Shown here in pieces: positions 7,258 through 17,044 of a stretch of DNA of 31,558 nucleotides (positions are counted from its first letter, which is position 1; the number at the start of each line of letters is the position of its first letter). The stretch lies in assembly GCA_033085395.1 (NCBI GenBank), contig JANQBS010000379.1, positions 1-31,558 of the forward strand. Direction: 5' to 3'. The position numbers were made by a program, and so were the translations under genes. The notes beneath the pieces were generated by a model. That model was not told the origin of the DNA. It ran no database searches and saw only the letters and a program-made list of their open reading frames with translations. This DNA comes from Xanthoparmelia taractica. Its lineage: Eukaryota > Ascomycota > Lecanoromycetes > Lecanorales > Parmeliaceae.

Positions 7258-9662
7258 GACAAAATGCTTTCGCACAGACTCGCTCAGCACCTCCCTCCCG
7301 CAACGCCATCAAATCTGCTGATCCAAATCCCATTCCATCCTCATCGCCAGCCTTCAGCACGCCCATTCACCCTATCCGAATCTCCAAAGCTCCAGAGCCA
7401 TCCAAGCCATCAATATTGCCCATAATTTTACCACCAGCTACTCTAAGACCCTTAGCTTTCCGCACGTTTACAAAGAAGCACAGTCTCACGCTCACATCGT
7501 CAGCACTACAAGCGTTTGCTACCTTCATTGGCAAGCATTGCGGTTCAGGATGGCGGGAAGAAGGTCTGGCAGAAAAAATCTTGGACGAGGCTGCGAAGAG
7601 CTGGAAAAAGAATGTTGGTGCTGTCATTGTACCGGGCGAGGGGGAGGAATTGAAGAGCATCCTGCAAAATCTGGAGCGCTCCATTAGCGGAGGACGGCCT
7701 TCCCAACAAGGGGAATTAAGCCGTCAAGGAAGTTTTGCGTCTGGAAACACAGACGGAGACAAAACGGTCTCAAAGTCAATGCCCCGGCTAGTGAGTAGGG
7801 ACGAAAGCGATGCAAGCCTTAGGATGTCTGCTCTGGGCGTTAATGACAATAGAGATACCACTGGTTCCGATGATCCTAGACGATGGCTAAAGATCGTTGG
7901 AGCCTTTGAACAGCCAAGACTGACATATAATGTCAATCAAAAGCAATTCGACCCAGCCTCAACTGCGCCTTCATTGTTGCCAGACCCCTCACGCAAGACT
8001 TATCTTTTCCGCCATCGTTATAATCTCATATATCAGCGGTTGCTGCGCAACGAGTCTTTTCAATCGTCATCAGTCGCATCTGCACGCAAAAGCTCCCTAC
8101 AACGTTCTTCATCAACCACAGCGACAACTCAGCAAGCGTATAAGCTTACGCCTATTGCCAATCTCCTAGGCCGCAGTGGTAGCAGTCACCTCCTGCTCGG
8201 ACTGTTAACAATATCCCCTACCGGCGTATTGACCGTAAATGATCTTACGGGGAGTATCGCCGTTGACATCCAACATGCCAGGCCAGTGCCAGAAGACGGC
8301 GCTTGGTTCACTCCTGGAATGATTGTCTTGGTGGATGGAGTATATGAGGAAGAAGGTTCAAGTACTGGACCTGGGCTAAACAGCAATTGTGGAGTGGGTG
8401 GTACTGTTGGTGGAAAATTCGTTGCGTTCTCTGTTGGGGGCCCACCTTGCGAACGCCGTGAGATCACAGTCGGCGTCAGCGCCGCCGGTAAAGACGACCA
8501 AGCGAGCGCAGGAGGAGGCTTCGGCTGGGTTGACTTCCTTGGTGTTGGTAGCGAAAGAGCTGTCGGCTCAGCGATGCGAAAATTGGAAACAAACGTGCTA
8601 ACAAAGTCTTCGTCAAAAGCTCTGGCGGGGGGCAGGGCAAGAATCGTAATATGCGGTGAGGTGGTGCTCGATAATGCGAAGACGCTGCAGGCGTTGAAGC
8701 AAGTTCTCGGTCTATATGCCGCGGAGCAAGCTGACCAAACTCCAATGGTCGTGGTGCTTATGGGGAATTTCGTTCGATATGCTGTTATGACAGGAGGTAC
8801 TAGTGGTGGGAGCATCGAATATAAAGAGTACTTCGATTCTCTCGCCTCCGCCGTCTCAGATTATCCGACCATGCTTCAAAACACTACCTTTGTATTCGTG
8901 CCTGGCGACAACGACCCCTGGGCTTCTGCTTTCTCGGCTGGGGCTGCGACAGCGCTTCCTAGGAAAACTGTGCCGGATCTTTTCACTAGCAGGATCAAAC
9001 GCGCGTTTGCCACAGCAGGGACGGAGGCAGAAAAAGTGACAGGCATGAGCGCTGATGGAGAAGCCATTTGGTCTACGAATCCAACACGTTTGACGTTGTT
9101 TGGACCTGCGCAAGAAATCGTATTTTTCCGCGATGATATGTCTGGCAGACTCCGTCGCAATGCTCTCAGATTCCGGCCACTTCAGGCAATGATGCCAGCT
9201 GAGTCGGAAATTGTGCCAGATCGAAAGGAGAGCGGAGACTTAAGGACAATGGAGGAAGGGCAGGAGCCGAGCGAGGATATGGAAGTCGACAGTGCGGTCA
9301 AGATAGCAGAATCTCACATTGCAACCTCTAAAGCTAATGAATCCGCGAACTCCAGAGTCTCATCCAACCTACAAACAGCACGTAAGCTCGTGAAAACCAT
9401 ACTAGACCAGGGATACTTGTCACCATTTCCGACCTCTGATCGCCCTGTACTGTGGGATTATGCTGGGGCATTGCATTTATACCCATTACCTACCGCATTA
9501 GTGCTCATGGACCCAGAAGCGCCGCCATTCGCAGTCACATACGAAGGCTGCCATGTGATGAACCCAGGTCCACTAACGCCTCAGGGCAGAAGAGGAATCG
9601 CTCAATGGATGGAATATGATGCAAGAACGAGACGGGGCAAGACGAGAGAGATTAGATACTGA
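7236..9662 (+). CDS. DPB2: DNA polymerase epsilon subunit B (Dpb2)
   Basis: A single exon of 808 aa. Dpb2 is the essential non-catalytic second subunit of the leading-strand replicase and links it to the CMG helicase through its N-terminal domain. Seen here: an N-terminal helical domain (about 75-130, with TFTKKHSLTLTSSALQAFATF), then an OB-fold region (about 320-400, GVLTVNDLTGSIAVD). An inactive calcineurin-like phosphoesterase domain follows (about 470-640: RIVICGEVVLDN, PMVVVLMGNFVRYA, TFVFVPGDNDPW). The C-terminal block HLYPLPTALVLMDPEAPPF and MNPGPL is typical of B subunits. Length fits fungal members; yeast Dpb2 is 689 aa. The linker at 140-200 is Ser-rich. The start is ambiguous between 7236 and 7251 because of a tandem duplication. 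It is divergent from the histone chaperone gene. Confidence 0.95.
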   Translation: MDIEAMNRQNAFAQTRSAPPSRNAIKSADPNPIPSSSPAFSTPIHPIRISKAPEPSKPSILPIILPPATLRPLAFRTFTKKHSLTLTSSALQAFATFIGKHCGSGWREEGLAEKILDEAAKSWKKNVGAVIVPGEGEELKSILQNLERSISGGRPSQQGELSRQGSFASGNTDGDKTVSKSMPRLVSRDESDASLRMSALGVNDNRDTTGSDDPRRWLKIVGAFEQPRLTYNVNQKQFDPASTAPSLLPDPSRKTYLFRHRYNLIYQRLLRNESFQSSSVASARKSSLQRSSSTTATTQQAYKLTPIANLLGRSGSSHLLLGLLTISPTGVLTVNDLTGSIAVDIQHARPVPEDGAWFTPGMIVLVDGVYEEEGSSTGPGLNSNCGVGGTVGGKFVAFSVGGPPCERREITVGVSAAGKDDQASAGGGFGWVDFLGVGSERAVGSAMRKLETNVLTKSSSKALAGGRARIVICGEVVLDNAKTLQALKQVLGLYAAEQADQTPMVVVLMGNFVRYAVMTGGTSGGSIEYKEYFDSLASAVSDYPTMLQNTTFVFVPGDNDPWASAFSAGAATALPRKTVPDLFTSRIKRAFATAGTEAEKVTGMSADGEAIWSTNPTRLTLFGPAQEIVFFRDDMSGRLRRNALRFRPLQAMMPAESEIVPDRKESGDLRTMEEGQEPSEDMEVDSAVKIAESHIATSKANESANSRVSSNLQTARKLVKTILDQGYLSPFPTSDRPVLWDYAGALHLYPLPTALVLMDPEAPPFAVTYEGCHVMNPGPLTPQGRRGIAQWMEYDARTRRGKTREIRY

Positions 9663-10710
9663 ATTGAGATGGTAACGGTAAACCATAATTGTCCGCGCCC
9701 TGCTCCCTGACTTAGCTAAAGTAGAGCGAGTGATGCTTTCATTGATGCTCGGTCCATTCGACACACTAGCCTTGTGAAATCAAGATTGACGATCGAAGTC
9801 TGAAGCATTCAAAGGCCGTGGCCATGGCAAAACCCAGGAGAAGGGCTTATGTTGGGGTGAAGATGCAGTCATCAAACCAAAGACTCGTACTCCCCTGCAC
9901 ATTGAAACATCCCGAGCCTTCAACTGGCATGCGCCAGCTGATAATAGGTAGTCTAAAGCGTGAAAAGATTGAGGCTTCTGTTGTGTGCAACAGAATTGAT
10001 AAAAAAGAGGGGCCATTTGCGTAGGCGCTACATGTAGATACATTGCTGTTGAAGAGACTGATAGAATAATAAATGATTGCAGCAAATTGTTTTAATTTTC
10101 GAAGGTTGGTGCTTGGTTGCTGTTTGACTGGGAGTTTATTTACCTTACCTTACCCATCCGCCATCGCCCTTATCTAACCCTAAGCCCCGGGTGAACCCTT
10201 TTACGTCGGTAAGCGTTGATTGGCTATTTCCTCGGTAGATTCCCCTGACTCCCCTGACATTAGTTGGCCTGAAGTTTGGATTTTCGAGATTCACGCTTGC
10301 TATTTCATATTCCTCACGCTTTCTCTCACACTCCTTTTGGATCTTGTGGGTGTCCTTGGTCTTGTCCATACATTATTCTTTCAGCCCATACTTCCTTCTT
10401 TGTTCGCCCCCGAGCACATACAACCGACGCCCTTCCTTTTGGTGCCTGCATTATACTCGTAACGTGACGCTCTGGTTGACCCAAAGCCTCCGTGTCATTT
10501 TTTACCTTGTCTCTACTCTCATCTGAACCAAGTCCACCACGCTACAGCAGTAATATCAGCATTCCGCCTCCAAACTTCCCGGTCGCCCTCGCCATATACC
10601 GAGACTTTTCATCTCCTTCCACATATACAATCTTGCAGCCTCCTGTTGAGGGCCAACCTGCTGCATATGAGAAAGATCTTGTGAACATATTTTCATAATC
10701 CCTATTGAGG
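9663..10710. promoter_or_regulatory. Long intergenic region: DPB2 3' end and Flc-like gene promoter
   Basis: No coding frame here is convincing. The right half is pyrimidine-rich, as expected for a fungal promoter and 5'UTR. Candidate elements are a telobox-like CTAACCCTAA (10174-10183), two directly repeated CCCCTGAC units (10242-10249 and 10251-10258) that contain the stress-response core CCCCT, and TACCT repeats near 10141-10155. None is proven to be functional. Confidence 0.45.
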
Positions 10711-13047
10711 ATGAAATCGCCGCTATTGTCTTCGCGATGGCTTATGGGAATACCACTCCTTGCCGCTTTGACGATTATTGTATCAGCCAACGATGTCCTG
10801 TCAACCACAGGCTTTACGACATGCATGGCAAATTCGGACATTGCAGTCACGACTCTCAGTATTCAATATGACCGCACCACTCAGCAGATAACTTTCGATG
10901 TTGCAGGTACCAGTTCAAAAGTAGAGAACGTCAGTGCTGCTTTGTACGTTACTGCCTATGGCAAGCAGGTGTACCAGAAAACCTTCAATCCATGTGACGA
11001 AGGCAGCAAAGTTGATCAATTGTGTCCTGGCAAGTCTCCTGAACAGGTAAAACATCACTTCTCTAGCGCTAATATCATGTCTAGTACCAGCAGGATCATT
11101 CGCTGCCAAGGGTGTGCAAGACGTTCCCCACTCTTACGCTAGTCAGATACCCTCGATTGCCTTTAATGTCCCCAATCTCGAGGGAGGAGCCAAGTTGGAG
11201 TTGATGGCGCTAGATGGTGGACAAAACCTAGCATGCATAGAGTCAGACGTGACCAACGGCAAGACTGTGGAATCTCCTGCAGTCTCTTATATCGCGGTAG
11301 GGGTTGCGGGAGCTGCACTTGTACTCACCGGCATCTCAGCGGTTAGCAGTGCAGGAACAGCCGGTGGCCATGCTCCAAGCCCCAATTTTGGAGACATCAT
11401 TGGCTGGTTTCAATCAATTGCCATGAACGGAATGTTGAGCACCCAATACCCACCAATTTATCGAAGTTTTTCCAAAAATTTCGCCTTCTCCGGAGGCCTT
11501 ATCCCGTGGAACTCGATGCAGACATCAATAGACAGTTTCAGGCGGGCGACCGGCGGAAATTTGACAGCCGACAATGTTCAGTACTTACAAAATGCCAGTC
11601 TAGTTTACACCACTGGATCAACGTCGGATCCTGGCATTGTGTCGAGACGCGCAATCGATTTCTTGTTCGAACCTCATCTGGTTTCAAGGGGTACCTCGAC
11701 TATGATCAATGGCACTCAATCAGGCACTGGTGCCGCTATTGCTACTAATGGCACAAGCTCCGGCAATTCGAAAGTCACTCACATCGTGCATGGAATCCAG
11801 GGCTATGTCGAGCAGCTAACGATACCCCAGGCCAACACTTTCATGACTGTCCTCCTGGTGTTTGCTATTGTGATCGCCGCTATCGCCGTAGGTATCCTAC
11901 TCCTGAAGATCATTCTTGAGACGTGGGCCTTGTTCGGCTCATTTCCTAAGAAACTCACCAACTTCCGCAAGCGTTACTGGGGCCTGTTGGCTAGGACGAT
12001 CACCAACTTGATCCTTCTGCTTTACGGTGTCTGGACTCTTTACTGCATTTATCAATTCACTAACGGTGACTCCTGGGCTGCTAAAATCCTTGCGGGTGTC
12101 ACACTTGCGTTGTTCACAGCGATCCTAGCTTTCTTCACCATTCGAATTTGGCAGATTGCTCAGAAGTTCAAAAAATTGGAAGGCGACACATCGATCCTTT
12201 TTGAAGACAAGGAAACATGGCGGAAGTACAGCTTGTTCTATGATAATTACAAGAGAGGCTATTGGTGGCTGTTCATGCCTGCAATCGTGTACATGTTTGC
12301 CAAAGGATGCGTTATTGCCGCTGGCAATGGCCACGGATTGGTGCAAACAGCTGGGCAGCTGATCATTGAGTCTGTTATGCTCGCTCTGGTACTATTCACT
12401 AGACCTTTCGCGACAACCGCTGGGAATTGGATCAATGTTGTTATCCAGGTGGTGCGAATGCTCTCCGTCGTTTGCATCATGGTATTCGTGGAACAGCTTG
12501 GCATCGCGCAATCTACCAAGACGGTCACCGGCGTGGTTTTGATCGCTGTTCAATCCGTGCTGACTGCGGTCTTGGCTATATTAATTGCGGTGAACGCGAT
12601 AATTGTGTGCATCAGGGAGAATCCTCACCGCAAGCAGAGGAAGCAGGCTGGTGCGTTTGCCTGAACCCAGAGTAATTTCGCGCCGTCTCATTAACATTGA
12701 CACTAGAGCGAATCAATCGCGATCTCGACGATCTGACTCCGCTTGACGCTCGCAACTCCCTTCTTATCGATCCGACGGATTACAAAGATGTCAAGAATCA
12801 ACCGGCAAAAAGCTACCCATTGAGTACTTATTCCGGCCGGAAAAGTTACGACACTCGTCCATACCGAGACGAGACGCCACCACCTCGGTGGCCCCGCGAG
12901 AGTTCAGAAAACTTAGTCAGCTCTGCTGCAAACATGGGATACGGGCGTGATCGGAGTGGCAGCCCGGGAAGTGATGGCGCGAGTTCGCCATCTGCAGGGC
13001 GACAACCAACCATACCAAATCTGGATTACCGTGGGCAAGCATATTAG
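10711..13047 (+). CDS. Flc/TRP-like membrane protein with ML-like domain
   Basis: Three exons: 10711-11029, 11085-12650 and 12707-13047, giving 741 aa. Order: signal peptide (about 1-27), ML-like lipid-binding domain with paired cysteines (to about 160), and a first hydrophobic segment (SYIAVGVAGAALVLTGISAV). A central lumenal stretch is followed by a cluster of about eight transmembrane segments from FMTVLLVFAIVIAAIAVGIL onward, and a cytosolic tail with LTPLDARNSLL, conserved in the family. Fungal Flc proteins (yeast Flc1-3, fission yeast Pkd2) act in the ER, vacuole or plasma membrane in calcium handling, wall integrity and possibly FAD transport. Intron 2 (12651-12706, GTGCGT..ACTAG, phase 1) joins the tail, which would otherwise be cut off by a stop at 12664. 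Intron 1 is best read as GC..AG. Confidence 0.88.
11030..11084 (+). other. Non-canonical GC..AG intron in the Flc-like gene
   Basis: A 55-bp intron begins GCAAGT and ends CTAG, with GCTAATA as likely branch point. It joins phase 1 to phase 1 and gives LCP-V-PAGSFAAKG, matching family sequence. The visible GT donor at 11047 is in phase 0, whereas every AG within reach (11066, 11084, 11090, 11093) needs phase 1, so it cannot keep the frame. The preference for the GCAAGT donor agrees with the strong consensus seen in GC-type introns. Confidence 0.7.
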
Positions 13048-13238
13048 GACGGAGGTCATGGTTGATGTATCAGAAGGAAATTTGTATTGGTTATTACTTA
13101 TTAGCGATTTTGCGAGGAAGATCATGACTGGGGGCGCCACCAGCGTCAAGGTGCACATATTACCTGCAAAATATAGTCTAGAGACATCTGTGACCTCCTA
13201 ACATCTACTTTACTGGGGCCCATCAATAGTCACTTGCT

Positions 13239-14412
13239 TCACAATAAACGATATATGGCTATCAAGCCCGTGAGTAGGCCAGAACCTAGGAAGGCTGTCT
13301 TCCGTTCCGCTGAACCTGAACTTTTGGGCACGTTGCCGGTTCCTTTTCCACCAAGATACCAGCTTCCAATGTCCGTGAGCTTCCCCTCTTGTGTAAGCAT
13401 TGCTGAATTCCCACCAACGTTCGAAGAATCCGATCGGAAAGCGCCGAAATATGAGTAGCGTGTAACATTCCTGCGATGATGATTAGTCGTTCGACTGAAA
13501 ATCTGTGATTCAGAATGATCTATGGATTACTCAGTGCGGTCTAGATAACTTGAACTTTGATTATAGAATGTCTGAGAGTCCTGGAGATTGACATTGGCAT
13601 CCGCAAATTCGGTCACCCAAATTGATCTGTTGAACGTGGCGACATACTCTCCGACGTGACTTGCTAACCCTTGAAAATTGCTGTACCACTGCAACTCTTA
13701 TAATCAGCAATCTGTTTGTCAAGATCAAAACCAGGAGGAAGACTGGGTGGGGAAGTTTGAATACATGTACTGGAATGAAATCTATAGTGCAATTCGGACA
13801 AGCCCTGAAGAAGTCCTGGGTCCATCGAAGGCCAGTTTCAGCCCCTGTACACGCAGGAGCTCCGAGTTTAACTCCTTGCTTGGCCAATGGCTCAATCTGT
13901 TGCATCCAAATCTGAGCTGCCGTTTCTGCTGGAATATCACTACCTCCACTACCAGAGATTCCAAAATCAGTATCCATTCATCAAGACAATGTTACGGGGC
14001 TAAAAAAAGCCTTTAGATTCCGAGACGCGTCTTGCGATCGAATATCGATCCTGGAGAGGAAGTGATCGTTCGTGGGTACATACGTGCTAGAATCTCCATC
14101 TGGTTCATTAAAACCAACAACATATGTGATGTTTGCTCCAGCCTTGATCTGAGATTGTACGTCGCTCAGGAAGGTGGACGAACTAGCAGCACCCCAAAGC
14201 ATAGGGACGAACTCAAGTTTAGAGAATTTTGCGAAGGCCGGAGAAGGCTTCGACCCGTAATTATAATACCATGTGAGATCGGAGGTGGGAGAGCGCCAGT
14301 TGGCGTCATCTTCGGGATGTTTTTCGTTGGGGACGTAAACGAGGCCTCTTTTCGAGGATGTACTTTGGACTATGAGCGCGCTCAGGAAAGTCAGAAGATG
14401 GGCAGGCCTCAT
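13239..14412 (-). CDS. GH128-type beta-glucanase-like wall protein (Asl1 family), probably GPI-anchored
   Basis: Four exons: 14412-14084, 13948-13765, 13688-13531 and 13470-13239 (introns of 135, 76 and 60 bp, all GT..AG), giving 300 aa. An N-terminal signal peptide (about 1-20) precedes the glycoside hydrolase core: YVVGFNEPD (acid/base Glu103), GVKLGAPACTG, TIDFIPVHWYSNF, and IWVTEFADANV (nucleophile Glu198), then RYSYFGAF and GSWYLGG. Both catalytic Glu are present, as known for GH128 endo-beta-1,3-glucanases. The last 20 residues are hydrophobic after a Ser/Gly-rich spacer (KSSGSAERK), suggesting a GPI-attachment signal, though the tail ends in RLL. Likely place of action is the cell wall. 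It converges with the Flc-like gene across 191 bp. Confidence 0.88.
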
Positions 14413-15263
14413 TTCTTCTGCGTCCTAGAGGTATTGGCCAGGTCGAAAATCTAACAGTAAGACTTATGAGAAAGAAGGTAAAGGGCGATGAGAAGTCCGG
14501 AGGTCAAAACAGAGCAGGAGGGAGAAGTAAGAGAATGAAGCAGCATGAGGAAAGACAGCCAAACGGTCAGAATCTTGAAAAGGAGACATTAATAAGGTAA
14601 TGGTAGCTCCAATAGTTGCAAAAGTTCCAAATATTTTTGATTTTTGATTGATCATTACCTTTTATCACTATTGGAGCCAGGGGTTAGGGATGAATGAGTG
14701 CCCGTGGTGCCATACTGGGAAGTAATACTACTTACTGTACTAATTTGGAAAAAGCACCAGCCACAACCGGAGAGCTTATTTCACCCCATACCAAAACAGT
14801 ACGAAATGTGAGGAAACCATTCAGAAACAATATCGATACCTATGACACGATACTCGAGGTTGGGAGGACGTCTGATATTCACGCGTTCCTTTAAACGACT
14901 TCTACTGCCTACCCTAGTACGCAATGATCTTCAAGATACCTCCCAAAAACCCCCTGAAACATGAGCCTATACCAACGATATTGGGCGAGACAATGCGGAT
15001 ATAGCTATGTGAGAGACTGGAAGGTCGTTTCTTCGAGAGCGATATGGACCTGAGTGGCTCGCACGATGGATTAATTCTCCATAATCAGGTGTAGCATCTC
15101 ACAAAACGCCATATCTATTCAGAAGTTTTCGCCCGCTATCATCGCTTCAAACAGCGTCCTGAGGGATTGGGGGAGACATGAGTGTCAAGCAAACGGTACC
15201 TCCGTCCACTATAATGTTGCTATGATAAGGAGTCTGTAACATCTGTTTCAAAGTTTGCGGATG
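14413..15263. other. Intergenic region between GH128 start and nicotianamine synthase end
   Basis: This 851-bp stretch should contain the GH128 promoter (right of 14412) and the nicotianamine synthase 3'UTR (left of 15264). Short frames are present but have no conserved motif or plausible start. I see no RNA gene or repeat. Confidence 0.5.
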
Positions 15264-16459
15264 TCATAGACCGCAGCCACATGGAGATTCGACGACAGCT
15301 ATGACTACCGAGTTTATGATATGGTTAAAAGGATGTACGACCAGTAAGGGTCTGAGCCCAATTGATGCCATGTCCTCCGTAGTCTCCACTACCTGTGAGC
15401 AATGTGAGTAGATGTTGCCCGGCAAGTGGACGCGCAACGTCCTCACCGGGTATAGTAAGCGTCTCAACGAGTGCGCGCTCCTCATCACAACCAATGCTCC
15501 AGGCTTCATCCGCTTGACGACGTCGGCCATAATTTCATGCTTATGCCTGCTGCAAGCACCCACTAGAGCGGCCAGGTATACAATGTCAAAGCATCTCAAG
15601 TCGACATCTAGACTACCGGCGCTTGCACACTGGAAGCACATAGTCTGTGGGGAGCGACCTAAGGCCTTGCACAGTGTACCGGCCGTTGTAATAGCCGTCG
15701 CATCGTGATCGAAATTATGGCAGGTTACGCACTCGCTTTTGAGATGATGACTGATGCAGAGGGAGGTGAGGGGAAGGGGACCTGAACCTAGGAAAGCAAA
15801 ATTTCCTGTGACGAAATCCGGTCGCACAGATGCAATGGCGTTCATTTCCATACGGACGAGGTCAACGTAGTTTCCGTGGTATGGAAATTTGAGCAACATC
15901 TCACGCGCTACATCGGTGTCAGCTTCCGTTCCAGGAGAGAAAACTATGTCAAACACAAAGATACCCACCTTCCTCGCGTGTTCCGCAGCAACAAATTTTT
16001 CGCGCCCAGTGAGCTTCCAGTTGATATTCGCCATCTGAGCAAAGCTTTCGCAAATGACTAGTTTGTGCATTCCAAGTCAGTGTTGTCGATGGAGCGTATG
16101 GCGTATATCGAGCATTGCAACATGTCTACAGAGCTTAAAGCCCCAAAGACATGTGATTGGTTCCAAAAGGGGAATCTGGACACCGCAAATACGCACGGAG
16201 CTATCTCAGTAATCCTGGGGTCTGATAAAATCTAGTTCACTCATGTAAGTTGGTTATTACGTTATGTGGGTAACAAGCAACCAACCTGGTTGGTGATAGT
16301 CTCACTGGGTACTTGACCACATAAATCAACTAGCCGTTCAAACACACAGTTGATACTCGGCGAGGGCACCAGATCAGAAGACGACAGCTTGTAGTAGCAA
16401 GCAAGGATTTCATTGACATAGCATGATACAAAATCGCCGTTTTCAACCGTCGGAATCAT
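15264..16459 (-). CDS. NAS: Nicotianamine synthase
   Basis: Four exons: 16459-16286, 16231-16197, 16057-15969 and 15907-15264, giving 313 aa. Introns are 54, 139 and 61 bp, all GT..AG, and each join keeps phase. The enzyme condenses aminocarboxypropyl groups from S-adenosylmethionine into nicotianamine, a chelator of iron, zinc, nickel and copper. Diagnostic features: N-terminal VFERLVDLC; SDPRITEIAP and LRKLCSDGEYQLEAHWA, which appear only after splicing; FPYHGNYVDLVRME (107-120); the SAM-site motif FLGSGPLPLTS (138-148); DHDATAI (166-172); and RMKPGALVVMRSAH. Length fits fungal and plant enzymes of about 300-330 aa. A Cys-Cys-Cys run (ICCCG) follows the HWA motif. No metal transporter or peptide synthetase is adjacent. 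It is divergent from the JmjC gene. Confidence 0.9.
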
Positions 16460-17044
16460 AATGTATGTCTCAGGGTATTAAAGACAGTAAAGATTGATCG
16501 ATGCAGATTTTCTGAAATTTTGAGCGAATACTACGTTCGAAGCAAATCACGCGTCTGGCGCGGATAACCATGTACCACGTACACGTACCGCCTTAAGAGT
16601 CAGGTCAACAACTTCCCATTCTCAGCTTGCCAAAGTACTCAAACTTCACTTGTCCTATGACCTTGAGACACTGCATTTGGTCTTCTTGTTGCACTCATGT
16701 TCAGCGGCCTTGGATAAACGTTATTAAGTATATAGAATAGGAAGGGAGTAAAGTTGATTGTATAAGCCATTTCCACTGCGGACAAGAGGGCTAAAACCTA
16801 GAGCACGCTAGTACCGAATCTATCGAATCTAACCCCCCCATCCACTCCGCAATAACCTCACCTTGCTCACAACACGCTCGCTTTGAAGAGCAGCTCCAAA
16901 ATAGCTTCACGCGAGTGAGAACCCAATGTTGCCATCTCCTCAGCGAAACCCAGCTGCATTGCTCTAAGCGGCAACCTTAGGGCCGCCTCCATTTACAAGA
17001 CCACCCAACAGCGTGTTCTTCAATCATCCACAAGCAACGCTGCC
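16460..17044. promoter_or_regulatory. Divergent promoter of nicotianamine synthase and the JmjC gene
   Basis: These 585 bp separate the two start codons. The right part (about 16830-17040) is rich in C/T with short A tracts, as in fungal 5'UTRs. I find no clear TATA box. No metal-response element can be named with confidence. Confidence 0.45.

Noticed and set aside
8186..8815. 209-codon minus-strand open frame inside DPB2
   Set aside because: Antisense shadow of a strongly conserved coding region, with no motif of its own.
11047..11090. GTAAAA donor for the first intron of the Flc-like gene
   Set aside because: It ends exon 1 in phase 0, but all nearby acceptors need phase 1, so the frame is lost; the GC donor at 11030 solves this.
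13981..14083. Continuation of GH128 exon 1 to the stop at 13981
   Set aside because: The frame past GTATGT at 14083 loses family similarity; splicing to 13948 restores it.
14464..14894. Short frames of 63-66 codons on both strands
   Set aside because: No conserved features, poor start context, and they lie in the expected GH128 promoter.
15264..17044. Metallophore gene cluster around nicotianamine synthase
   Set aside because: Neighbours are a wall glucanase-like gene and a histone demethylase; no transporter, reductase or peptide synthetase lies nearby.
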